A DNA stretch of 22,609 bases. Source: Pelagibacteraceae bacterium TMED65 (GTDB taxonomy: Bacteria; Pseudomonadota; Alphaproteobacteria; TMED127). Below the pieces are notes generated by a model. The model had not been told where the DNA came from and did no database searches. It was given only the letters and a program-made list of their open reading frames with translations. The DNA lies in the NCBI GenBank assembly GCA_002167215.1, contig NHDS01000024.1, forward strand, positions 10,571-33,179. The letters are read 5' to 3'. Positions 13,685 through 21,347 of this stretch are shown here, piece after piece. Numbering within the stretch: position 1 is the stretch's first letter; each line of letters starts with the position of its first letter. The position numbers were made by a program, and so were the translations under genes.

Positions 13685-15568
13685 ATGATTAATCTGTATA
13701 ACCTAAGATTAAGTTTTTTCCTTATTGTCATTCCTTTTCTCTATGGGTGCCAACTTGATCAATCAGTTAATCTAATTAAAGAGAAACTTTTTTCAGACAG
13801 CAATGCAACTGCAAACCTAGAAAAAGAGAAAGTTAGCAAGGAAAAGAAGAGAGAGTTGGTTTCTGAAGAAAAAAAAATTAATTATAAAAATATAAAAAAG
13901 AAAACCCAAGAAGTAAAAGAAGCAGAATTTACTGAAAAAGATGAGATAAGTAATATTGCACCGGAAGAAAAATCAGACTCCAAGACAAAAATAAAAGAAA
14001 AAAATGCTTTATCTTTTAAAGAAATGGGAAAAGCCAGAGACAATGATAGTAAAATAGTCTCATTTTTTAGTAAGATTTTTGATACAGATGATAGTGAAGA
14101 GCTCATTGATTTAAAATCAGAAAAAAATGAAGATTCTAATTTTCAAAAAAAAGAAAAGCTTTCAAAAAGAAAATTGAGTGATGACTTGGAAAAAATAATT
14201 AACCTTCAAAAACCCATTCCAGATCAAGATCAAACAGTCTCGAAAGATAAATTACAAGTTTTAGATGAAATTGATACTAATATTTCAGATGAAGAAAAAA
14301 AGAAAATAAATAAAGAAGAAATATCTGATAACTACCAATCAAAAGAAAAACAATTTAATGAAGAATCTTTGACTAACAAAGATTCAAATAAAGACGAAGG
14401 TGAGTTAGCTTTTTTTCAGTTAAAACCACCTATTGTAAAAAAAAAATTAAAAGAGAAAGATAAATTAGTTGGCCTACTTCTTCCTTTAACTGGTGCAAAA
14501 AGTTCGGCAGGAAAAATTGTTATAAATTCATTACGTTACAGTATGTTGCTGAAGCCCAATCAACTTAATTTTAAAATTTTTGATACCAAAGGTAGCCCAG
14601 AAGGTGCAATAATTGCAGCTAGGGAAGGAATTAGAACAGGTGTAAATACATTCATAGGACCAATCTTTTCTGATGAAACTAAAGAAGTAAGGAATTATTT
14701 CAGTAATAAAGATGATCTGACTTTTTTCAGTCTGTCCCCAGATTTATCAAATGTATCGGAAAATGTTATAGTTTCGGGTCAGAACCCTGAAGATCAAATA
14801 TCATGCATAGTTCAGCATATAACAGGTTCTGATCCAAAAAAAATTCTGTTAATTTATCATGCCGATAGGTATGGTTTTGTTATCAAACAAAGTGTCCAAA
14901 AGTCTCTTGAAAATTTTGGTTTAGCTAAATTAATTTCTACTGAATATTTTGAAATTGAAAGAAGCACGGTTCTAAATGATGAGATTAAGCAGCTTAGTCA
15001 ATTCGAGTTAAGGAAGAATCAACTAAAAAAAGAAATTGAAAATTTGAAACAAAACAAAACTTTGGACCAAAAACTTAAGAATAAACAACTTAAAAGTTTG
15101 GAAAGAAAACTCACTCTTGATTCCCCATTTGACCATATTATTGTAGCCTCGGAGGGTGAGAGATTATTGGAAATCCTTTCTCACCTTGCTTTCTATGATA
15201 TTAATGCAGAAAATACGAATATTTATGGAACAAGCTTGTGGGAAGATACGAATAAGAAAGATAATGTTTTTAAGAATGCTTATTTTGTTACAAGCTTGAG
15301 GGAAAGAAATCAGGAGTTTAATGATAGTTTTAGGAGCGTTTTTTCTAAAGCCCCTATGTCCTTTAATTATCATATTCATGATCTACTTTCTTTTGTACAA
15401 AATTTTAAACTGTCTGGTGACGAAGAAAAAGCCAAAGAAATTTTTTATGGTGAATTTAGTACCTCAAAGATAAATTCTGGTCTTTTAAAAAGAGGAATTT
15501 TTTTGAAGAAAATTATTAAAGACAATTCAACTAAAGAGGTATTTAGCTGTAAGTTAGATGCTCTTTAA
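13685..15568 (+). CDS. LpoA-like penicillin-binding protein activator (lipoprotein)
   Basis: Proteins of this type are outer-membrane lipoproteins thought to activate peptidoglycan synthases. From ATG 13685 it is 627 aa, with a signal peptide and lipobox FLYGC (Cys22). Residues about 30-250 are a low-complexity Lys/Glu/Ser/Asp region likely to be disordered and long enough to cross the periplasm. From about 260 there is a type 1 periplasmic-binding fold: DKLVGLLLPLTGAKSSAGK, FDTKGSPEGAIIAAREGI, FIGPIFSDET, KILLIYHADRYG, a charged helical insert rich in Lys, Glu and Leu, and DHIIVASEGERLLEIL. Starts at 13658 or 13664 would put charged residues before the signal core. In many alphaproteobacteria this gene sits by rsmI; here it faces rdgB with a 26-bp tail overlap. 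LpoA function is by homology only. Confidence 0.8.
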   Translation: MINLYNLRLSFFLIVIPFLYGCQLDQSVNLIKEKLFSDSNATANLEKEKVSKEKKRELVSEEKKINYKNIKKKTQEVKEAEFTEKDEISNIAPEEKSDSKTKIKEKNALSFKEMGKARDNDSKIVSFFSKIFDTDDSEELIDLKSEKNEDSNFQKKEKLSKRKLSDDLEKIINLQKPIPDQDQTVSKDKLQVLDEIDTNISDEEKKKINKEEISDNYQSKEKQFNEESLTNKDSNKDEGELAFFQLKPPIVKKKLKEKDKLVGLLLPLTGAKSSAGKIVINSLRYSMLLKPNQLNFKIFDTKGSPEGAIIAAREGIRTGVNTFIGPIFSDETKEVRNYFSNKDDLTFFSLSPDLSNVSENVIVSGQNPEDQISCIVQHITGSDPKKILLIYHADRYGFVIKQSVQKSLENFGLAKLISTEYFEIERSTVLNDEIKQLSQFELRKNQLKKEIENLKQNKTLDQKLKNKQLKSLERKLTLDSPFDHIIVASEGERLLEILSHLAFYDINAENTNIYGTSLWEDTNKKDNVFKNAYFVTSLRERNQEFNDSFRSVFSKAPMSFNYHIHDLLSFVQNFKLSGDEEKAKEIFYGEFSTSKINSGLLKRGIFLKKIIKDNSTKEVFSCKLDAL

Positions 15569-16154
15569 TTAATTTTTTAAGTGCAATACTCCTGTGGTCA
15601 ATCATAATTTTTTTACGATGCTCCATTTCAGCAAATGTTTCGTTAAAACCATTAGGAAGAAAAAAAGGATCATACCCAAAACCGTTATTTCCTTTTGGCG
15701 GCCAAACTATCTGTCCAAATACTTCTCCTGTATAACTGTAATAAACATCATTTAATCTTAATGTTAAAGAACAGACAAATTTAGCAGATAAATTCTTTGG
15801 TTTTTTTTTGATTGCTTTTTTATACAAATTTTCCATAGCCTCATACCAACCGCCATTTTTCCTTGCGTATCTTGCAGATAAAATTCCAGGATTATTGTTA
15901 AGAGAAGAAATACATAAACCGGAATCATCAGCTATTGTGATAAAATCATTAGGAATACTTTGTGCTTTGATTTTAGAATTCTCAATGAAAGAACTTCCAG
16001 TTTCTTCAATATCACCAATGCCTAAATCGGTGGGTGTAATAATATTTACGTCAAAAGTTGAAAGTAATGTTTTAAACTCGTGAATTTTTCCTTTGTTATG
16101 ACTTGCAATCACAATTGTATCTTTTTTATAAATTTTCTCAGGAGTTGATGGCAT
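15543..16154 (-). CDS. rdgB: RdgB/HAM1 non-canonical purine NTP pyrophosphatase
   Basis: RdgB hydrolyses dITP, ITP and XTP to monophosphates, keeping deaminated purines out of DNA. The 203-aa protein shows IVIASHNKGKIHEF, EETGSSFIENSKIKA, the metal-binding IADDSGLCI, PGILSARYA, GFGYDPFFLP, FAEM and the final DHRSIAL. The ATG at 16154 lies inside the last codons of rph (17-nt overlap); an upstream TTG (16169) is a weaker alternative. The rph-rdgB pair is a common alphaproteobacterial operon, linking RNA 3'-end trimming with nucleotide sanitation. The 3' end overlaps the LpoA-like gene by 26 bp on the opposite strand. Confidence 0.95.
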   Translation of the reverse strand: MPSTPEKIYKKDTIVIASHNKGKIHEFKTLLSTFDVNIITPTDLGIGDIEETGSSFIENSKIKAQSIPNDFITIADDSGLCISSLNNNPGILSARYARKNGGWYEAMENLYKKAIKKKPKNLSAKFVCSLTLRLNDVYYSYTGEVFGQIVWPPKGNNGFGYDPFFLPNGFNETFAEMEHRKKIMIDHRSIALKKLIKEHLTYS

Positions 16155-16854
16155 TTTTTTGGATTTCAAAGATTTCTTTTAAAACATTAACACTTTGTTG
16201 AATCATTTTTTGAGTTAACTCAATTGAAAAAGTATTTTCCTCACCTGATATTTGTATTTCAGAGAATCCTGAGTTTTTTGAAACTACAAAATTTGCATCT
16301 ACATCAGCTCTAGAATCTTCCATATAGTCTAGATCAACAAAAATTTCATCACCGATAATTCCACAGGAAATTGCTGCTACGTAATCCAAGATTGGGTTTT
16401 TTAAAATATTTCCGTTTTTTATTAATTTATTAACGGCAAGAGATAAAGCAACAAATCCTCCTGTTATACTAGCAGTTCTAGTTCCTCCGTCTGCCTGTAA
16501 TACGTCACAGTCAATAATAATTTGATATCCATCAAGAACTTTTAGGTCCAATACTGATCTTAGTGACCTGCCTATCAACCTTTGTATTTCCACGGTTCGC
16601 CCTGATTGTTTCCCAATTTTTGATTCTCTTTTGTTGCGAGAATTCGTTGAACCTGGAAGCATACTATATTCAGCAGTCACCCAACCTGTTTTTTTAATTT
16701 TAAGCCATTTTGGAATATCTTCATCTATCGAAGCCGTGCAAATTACTTTTGTATCACCATAATTAATCAAACAGGAACCATCAGCATTTTTGCAGAAATC
16801 TACATCAATAGAAATTTCTCTAGTTTCGTAATTTTTCCTGTTGTTTTTTCTCAC
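16138..16854 (-). CDS. rph: Ribonuclease PH
   Basis: RNase PH is a phosphorolytic 3'-5' exoribonuclease that trims tRNA and rRNA ends. The 238-aa protein matches the family throughout: ADGSCLINYGDTKVICTAS, GWVTAEYSMLPGSTNSRNKRE, GRTVEIQRLIGRSLRSVLDL, IIIDCDVLQADGGTRTASITGGFVAL, and DLDYMEDSRADVDANFV. The phosphate-site residues in GGTRTA are intact. The likely start is GTG 16854, since no ATG precedes the core. It overlaps rdgB downstream and diverges from hrcA across 42 bp. No Shine-Dalgarno sequence is visible. Confidence 0.97.
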   Translation of the reverse strand: MRKNNRKNYETREISIDVDFCKNADGSCLINYGDTKVICTASIDEDIPKWLKIKKTGWVTAEYSMLPGSTNSRNKRESKIGKQSGRTVEIQRLIGRSLRSVLDLKVLDGYQIIIDCDVLQADGGTRTASITGGFVALSLAVNKLIKNGNILKNPILDYVAAISCGIIGDEIFVDLDYMEDSRADVDANFVVSKNSGFSEIQISGEENTFSIELTQKMIQQSVNVLKEIFEIQKNAINS

Positions 16855-16861
16855 TTCGAAA

Positions 16862-16867
16862 TATAAC
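16862..16867 (+). promoter_or_regulatory. Possible -10 box for hrcA
   Basis: TATAAC matches five of six -10 positions and lies 29 bp before the hrcA ATG at 16897. The only TTG-type -35 candidate (TTGTTT, 16841-16846) is 15 bp upstream, which is short. It supports 16897 over the earlier in-frame ATG (16870), which would fall at or before the transcript start. Confidence 0.3.
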
Positions 16868-16896
16868 TTATGTTAAAGTATGTATTATTAATTACT

Positions 16897-17988
16897 ATGG
16901 AAAAAAAAAACAATCCTAAAATTGGAAAAGAAAACTATTCTGAAAATTCTAAATCTTCTCTTTTTGATTTAGATCAAAGATCAAAACAAATATTTAGATT
17001 AATTGTTAATGACTTTTTAAAAGATGGAAAACCTGTGGGTTCTAGAAAACTCTCCATAAAAATGGGTGAAAAACTCTCTGCAGCTTCAGTAAGAAACGTT
17101 ATGTCTGATTTACAAGATGCAGGCCTTTTACAATCTAATCATACATCGGCAGGGAGAATACCCACAGATCTTGGTTTGAGATTTTTTGTTGATGGATTAT
17201 TGCAAGTTGGAAGGCTAACAAATAATCAATGTTCTGAAATAAAAAAAGTTATAAATGGTCAATCTAAAAATGTCGATGAAATGTTCAGTGAAGCAGGCTC
17301 ACTGTTATCTGGGCTTCTTGACTGTGCTGGAATAGTGTTAGCACCAAAATTAGAGGGATTTATTAAACATATAGAGTTTGTCCCAGTCAGTAATGTAAAA
17401 GCATTAGTAATACTTGTAACTGAATCTGGTATTATAGAGAATAGGATAATAGAAGTACCAAAGGGTCTTCCCGCTTCTTTGCTAATCGAAACTACAAATT
17501 ATTTAAATTCAATAATACGAGGAAGAACGCTTCGAGAGAGTAAAAAAATTATTAGTAGTCAGATCAAAGATGATAAAAAGTATATTGATAAGGTTACAAA
17601 AGGTCTTATTGAGGAGGGTTTTGCTTGTTGGGATGATGCAAGTAAAAAAAATAAACTGATTGTAACGGGGACTTCAAAACTTTTAGATGATATCAAGGCC
17701 ATGGAGCAGTTAGAGGATGTTCGGTTGTTAATCGAAAAGCTTGAAAATAAAAAGAATCTGATGGGTGTTATTGATGAAACTTTACAAGCTGAAGGCCTTC
17801 AAATATTCATAGGATCAGAAAACAATTTATTTGGATTAACAGGATGCTCTACAATTATTAGCCCATTTAAGAATAAAAATAAGGAGATAATTGGAGCAAT
17901 TGGAGTTATAGGCCCAATGAGGATAAATTATGCTAAAATAATTCCAGTCGTTGATTACACTGCTAAATTGATTGGCGAAAAAATTTGA
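16897..17988 (+). CDS. hrcA: Heat-inducible transcription repressor HrcA
   Basis: HrcA represses groESL and sometimes dnaK operons by binding the CIRCE inverted repeat; its activity depends on GroEL. The 363-aa protein has the N-terminal winged helix (RSKQIFRLIVNDFLKDGKPVGSRKLS, AASVRNVMSDLQDAGLLQSNHTSAGRIPTDLGLRFFVDGLL), then a central GAF-like domain and the C-terminal LFGLTGCSTIISPF and GAIGVIGPMRINYAKIIPVVDYTAKLI. Codons 2-4 include an A10 run just after the ATG. It is 26 bp ahead of grpE, a pairing usual in alphaproteobacteria. I find no CIRCE element (TTAGCACTC-N9-GAGTGCTAA) upstream of hrcA, grpE or dnaK, so its targets are probably outside the window. Confidence 0.97.
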   Translation: MEKKNNPKIGKENYSENSKSSLFDLDQRSKQIFRLIVNDFLKDGKPVGSRKLSIKMGEKLSAASVRNVMSDLQDAGLLQSNHTSAGRIPTDLGLRFFVDGLLQVGRLTNNQCSEIKKVINGQSKNVDEMFSEAGSLLSGLLDCAGIVLAPKLEGFIKHIEFVPVSNVKALVILVTESGIIENRIIEVPKGLPASLLIETTNYLNSIIRGRTLRESKKIISSQIKDDKKYIDKVTKGLIEEGFACWDDASKKNKLIVTGTSKLLDDIKAMEQLEDVRLLIEKLENKKNLMGVIDETLQAEGLQIFIGSENNLFGLTGCSTIISPFKNKNKEIIGAIGVIGPMRINYAKIIPVVDYTAKLIGEKI

Positions 17989-18003
17989 AGTAAATTAATT
18001 ATA

Positions 18004-18010
18004 AAGGAGG
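18004..18010 (+). promoter_or_regulatory. Strong ribosome binding site for grpE
   Basis: AAGGAGG lies 4 nt before the grpE ATG, a full anti-Shine-Dalgarno match. Most genes here have no recognisable site, so this suggests high translation. Confidence 0.8.
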
Positions 18011-18014
18011 ACTG

Positions 18015-18614
18015 ATGGTAAAAATTGGAGATAAAGGGGAATTGGAGAAAAAACAAACAGGTGAAACAAACAAAAACGAAAAAAAAAGAAATATAAAAAG
18101 CACTACCAGTGAATCTGATTTTATTAATGAAAAGGAAAAAATAATTGCAGATTTAAAAATAAAACTCAAACAATCTGAAGACAGGGTTTTAAGAGAACTA
18201 GCGGAAAATGAAAATATTAGAAAAAGATATGAAAAACAAACAATAGATAATTTAAAATATGCAGTAAAAAACTTCTCATATGATCTTCTCAGCGTAACTG
18301 ATAATTTTCAAAGAGCATTAAATTCAATACCCAAAAATTTTATAGATGAGAACTCTAATCTAAAAAGTTTATTCGTTGGTCTTCAAGCTGTAGAAAAAGA
18401 AATTTATGAAATTTTTGAAAAAAACGGGATAACGAGGTTTGAATCTATAAAATGTAAATTTGATCCTGAAAAACATCAAGCCGTTTCAAAAAAAGAAAGT
18501 GAAATCCCTGAGGGTCATGTGGCCGAGGAACTCCAAAAAGGATTTATGATTGGCGATAGATTGTTGCGTCCAGCTATGGTTGTTATTTCCTCAGGAAAAC
18601 AGCAAAAAAAATAG
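18015..18614 (+). CDS. grpE: Nucleotide exchange factor GrpE
   Basis: GrpE releases ADP from DnaK and sets the chaperone cycle rate. The 199-aa protein has a charged Lys/Glu N-terminal tail, then the long coiled-coil helix (about 40-95: IIADLKIKLKQSEDRVLRELAENENIRKRYEK). The signature head domain follows: GITRFESIKCKFDPEKHQAVSKKE, IPEGHVAEELQKGFMIGDRLLRPAMVVIS. It is co-transcribed with hrcA and has one of the two best ribosome binding sites in the window. It ends only 2 bp from the stop of the convergent alkB gene. DnaK, its partner, follows after alkB. Confidence 0.97.
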   Translation: MVKIGDKGELEKKQTGETNKNEKKRNIKSTTSESDFINEKEKIIADLKIKLKQSEDRVLRELAENENIRKRYEKQTIDNLKYAVKNFSYDLLSVTDNFQRALNSIPKNFIDENSNLKSLFVGLQAVEKEIYEIFEKNGITRFESIKCKFDPEKHQAVSKKESEIPEGHVAEELQKGFMIGDRLLRPAMVVISSGKQQKK

Positions 18615-18616
18615 AA

Positions 18617-19234
18617 TTATTTGGAATTAGATTTATACATTCTTAGGGTTATACTAATTCTCGAATGAGGAGGAAAAGAGTTAAACTTTTCATCATTAAG
18701 AATATTATCTTCTGTTTTTAAGATCTTTGTTATGCCATGATAAGCTAATCTTGACGCTCCTTCCATTATAACAATTGTCCCAGATTCGAGTTTTATTGTA
18801 TTTAATTTATTTTTTGTTCTACCGTATTTAAAAATCGCTGTGCTACCAATTGATAAAGATAAAACTGGGAAACTAAAATCATTCTCCTCTTTATCTTGAT
18901 GCAAACCTAGCTTAGAATTAGGAAATTCGTATAAGTTAAAAAGACAGGAATTAGGAACTTCATATTTACCACAATATTTATTCCAAATATTTATTAATTC
19001 TCTTGGAATTTTTGGCCAATTTGAATTTGTGTAAGGATGTTTCCTTGTATAACAATAACCATTTTTGTCAGAATTCCATCCCCATAAACCTGCGCTTGTA
19101 ATTTTCATATTAAATGGTTTATTGAATTTGGGGGTTGTTGGGTTATAAAAAGGAAATTTATCTATTAGTTTAGATATTATTAAAATAAGGTCTGATTGAT
19201 CATTAGGTTGGATTGCATTGCGAAAAAATTTCAT
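18617..19234 (-). CDS. alkB: AlkB-family Fe(II)/2-oxoglutarate-dependent dioxygenase
   Basis: AlkB oxidatively removes methyl lesions such as 1-methyladenine and 3-methylcytosine from DNA or RNA. The 205-aa protein has N-terminal substrate-binding WGW and YCYTRKHPY segments. Then come NLYEFPNSKLGLHQDKEE with the iron ligands His and Asp (HxD), SLSIGSTAIFKYG, GTIVIMEGASRLAYHGI with the distal His, and RISITLRMY with the 2-oxoglutarate-binding Arg pair. This is the E. coli AlkB rather than the ALKBH8 pattern. AAGGA lies 5 nt before the ATG. A candidate promoter on the minus strand (TTGTTT 19290-19285, 17 nt, TATTAT 19267-19262) shares the 125-bp gap with dnaK. It is inserted between grpE and dnaK on the opposite strand. 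The lesion specificity is inferred. Confidence 0.9.
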   Translation of the reverse strand: MKFFRNAIQPNDQSDLILIISKLIDKFPFYNPTTPKFNKPFNMKITSAGLWGWNSDKNGYCYTRKHPYTNSNWPKIPRELINIWNKYCGKYEVPNSCLFNLYEFPNSKLGLHQDKEENDFSFPVLSLSIGSTAIFKYGRTKNKLNTIKLESGTIVIMEGASRLAYHGITKILKTEDNILNDEKFNSFPPHSRISITLRMYKSNSK

Positions 19235-19359
19235 TTTTTCCTTGATTTTACAACATACTTTATAATATAAAAAAATTGCTTTATAAACAATTTTTTGAGT
19301 AATGCCATTAGGGTTACTTGAAAATTCTGTCCACTAACTAGGAAGAAAAGGAGCTTGAT
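19235..19359 (+). promoter_or_regulatory. Divergent alkB / dnaK control region with dnaK ribosome binding site
   Basis: On the plus strand CTTGAT (19241-19246) precedes TATAAT (19261-19266) by 14 nt. That is too close for sigma70 but within the 13-15 nt usual for heat-shock sigma32 promoters, whose -35 is CTTGAA-like; the -10 does not resemble CCCCAT. A leader of about 87 nt would follow. AAGGAG (19348-19353) lies 6 nt before the dnaK ATG, a strong ribosome binding site. A minus-strand promoter candidate for alkB overlaps the same TATAAT. No CIRCE repeat is present. Confidence 0.4.
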
Positions 19360-21336
19360 ATGACAGTAATAGGCATTGACCTTGGTACCACAAATTCTTG
19401 TGTGGCCATAATGGATGGTAAAGAACCAAAAGTTATTGAGAATGTAGAAGGAGCAAGAACAACCCCATCTATGGTTGCATTTGCTGAAAACGATGAACAA
19501 CTTGTTGGTCAATCAGCAAAACGACAAGCTGTAACTAACCCCGAAAAAACATTATTTGCCATTAAAAGATTAATTGGCAGAAGAATGGATGATGATTCTG
19601 TTAAAAAAGATACAGAAATCTTGCCGTATAAAATAGTTTCTGGCGATAATAAAGACGCATGGGTCCTCATAGGAGATAAAAAATATTCTCCTAGTCAAAT
19701 AAGCGCAATGATACTCCAAAAAATGAAAGAAACAGCAGAAAAGTTTCTAGGTAAACCAGTAAAGGAGGCTGTGATAACAGTTCCCGCTTATTTCAATGAC
19801 GCACAAAGACAAGCAACTAAAGATGCTGGAAAAATTGCAGGGCTTGATGTTAAAAGAATTATTAATGAACCAACAGCTGCTGCTTTAGCTTATGGTCTCG
19901 ACAAAAAGAAAACTGGCACAGTAGCTGTTTATGATCTAGGTGGAGGAACATTTGACATCTCAATTTTAGAAATAGGGGATGGTGTTTTCGAAGTTAAAGC
20001 TACAAATGGTGATACAAAATTAGGTGGCGAAGATTTTGATCACGTTCTGATCGATTATTTCGCAACTGAGTTTAAAAAAGAGCAATCAATTGACTTAAAA
20101 AAAGATAAGCTTGCACTTCAAAGGCTTAAAGAGGCTGCAGAAAAAGCAAAGATTGAACTTTCTACAGCACCTCAAACGGAAGTTAATTTACCTTTTATAA
20201 CTGCAGACGCTTCGGGTCCAAAGCATCTCAATATAAAGCTTTCAAGGTCAAAGTTCGAAACTTTAGTTTCCGATCTAGTAGATAGGTCAATAGTACCGTG
20301 TAAACAAGCATTAAAAGATGCTGGTTTAAGTGCTGGTGAAATTGATGATGTAATTTTGGTTGGTGGTATGACTAGGATGCCAAAAGTAATTGAAGCAGTA
20401 AAGAATTTTTTTGGAAAAGAACCAAATAGAAGTGTCAATCCTGATGAGGTTGTTGCACTTGGCGCTGCTGTTCAAGGCGGTGTATTATCTGGAGATGTTA
20501 AAGACGTTCTTTTACTAGATGTAACACCACTCTCTTTGGGCATAGAGACTCTAGGGGGTGTGTTTACAAAATTAATTGAAAAAAATACAACAATACCAAC
20601 TAATAAAAGTCAAATATTTTCAACGGCTGATGATAACCAATCAGCAGTTACAATTAGAGTTTTTCAAGGCGAGAGACAAATCGCTACTGATAATAAACTT
20701 CTTGGACAATTTGACTTAGTTGGCATTCCTCCTGCCCCAAAAGGCACACCTCAGATTGAAGTTACATTTGATATTGATGCTAATGGCATAGTAAAAGTTT
20801 CAGCAAAAGATAAGGCCACTGGAAAAGAACATCAGATTCAAATAAAAGCTTCAGGTGGTTTATCAGATGATGAAATTGAAAAAATGGTTAAAGATGCCGA
20901 AGCGAATGCTGACGCTGATAAAAAGAAAATAGAGGCAATTGAAGCCAGAAATAACGCTGATTCTATAATACATAGCACTGAGAAAAGTTTAAAGGAGCAC
21001 GGATCTAAAGTTCCTAAAGAAGACAAAGAAAAAATAGAAAAATCTTTGGAAAGTCTTAAGGAAACTTTTAAAGATGAAAAAGCGGACATTAAGATTTTGA
21101 AAGAGAAAACAGATGCGTTAATTCAAGATTCTATGAAGTTAGGAGAAATAATGTATAAAGAGGCTCAGGAAAAGGCCGCCAAAGAATCTCCTAAAGATAA
21201 AGATCCCAATCCAAAAAGTAAAGATAAGAAAACTAAAGGGAAAAAAGAGTCAGATGTAATGGACGCAGATTTCGAAGATGTAACAGATAAAAAAGATAAA
21301 CCTAAAGACGACGATAAAAAGGAAAAATCTGCTTAA
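19360..21336 (+). CDS. dnaK: Chaperone protein DnaK (Hsp70)
   Basis: DnaK binds exposed hydrophobic peptides in an ATP-driven cycle with DnaJ and GrpE. The 658-aa protein has the ATPase domain with [13 protein letters not shown] (from residue 4), [14 protein letters not shown], and the adenosine motif [15 protein letters not shown]. The interdomain linker [13 protein letters not shown] (about 388) and the substrate-binding domain follow. The C-terminal lid runs into a Lys/Asp-rich tail with the familiar DADFEDV motif followed by about 17 more charged residues, making it some 20 aa longer than E. coli DnaK. The strong AAGGAG site suggests high expression. dnaJ follows 11 bp downstream, and dapB after that. 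Confidence 0.99.
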   Translation: MTVIGIDLGTTNSCVAIMDGKEPKVIENVEGARTTPSMVAFAENDEQLVGQSAKRQAVTNPEKTLFAIKRLIGRRMDDDSVKKDTEILPYKIVSGDNKDAWVLIGDKKYSPSQISAMILQKMKETAEKFLGKPVKEAVITVPAYFNDAQRQATKDAGKIAGLDVKRIINEPTAAALAYGLDKKKTGTVAVYDLGGGTFDISILEIGDGVFEVKATNGDTKLGGEDFDHVLIDYFATEFKKEQSIDLKKDKLALQRLKEAAEKAKIELSTAPQTEVNLPFITADASGPKHLNIKLSRSKFETLVSDLVDRSIVPCKQALKDAGLSAGEIDDVILVGGMTRMPKVIEAVKNFFGKEPNRSVNPDEVVALGAAVQGGVLSGDVKDVLLLDVTPLSLGIETLGGVFTKLIEKNTTIPTNKSQIFSTADDNQSAVTIRVFQGERQIATDNKLLGQFDLVGIPPAPKGTPQIEVTFDIDANGIVKVSAKDKATGKEHQIQIKASGGLSDDEIEKMVKDAEANADADKKKIEAIEARNNADSIIHSTEKSLKEHGSKVPKEDKEKIEKSLESLKETFKDEKADIKILKEKTDALIQDSMKLGEIMYKEAQEKAAKESPKDKDPNPKSKDKKTKGKKESDVMDADFEDVTDKKDKPKDDDKKEKSA

Positions 21337-21347
21337 TCTGAAAAAAT

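Noticed and set aside
19231..19512. A 93-codon minus-strand frame across the alkB-dnaK gap into dnaK.
   Set aside because: It covers the promoter region and the conserved dnaK N-terminus antisense, and its residues are unremarkable.
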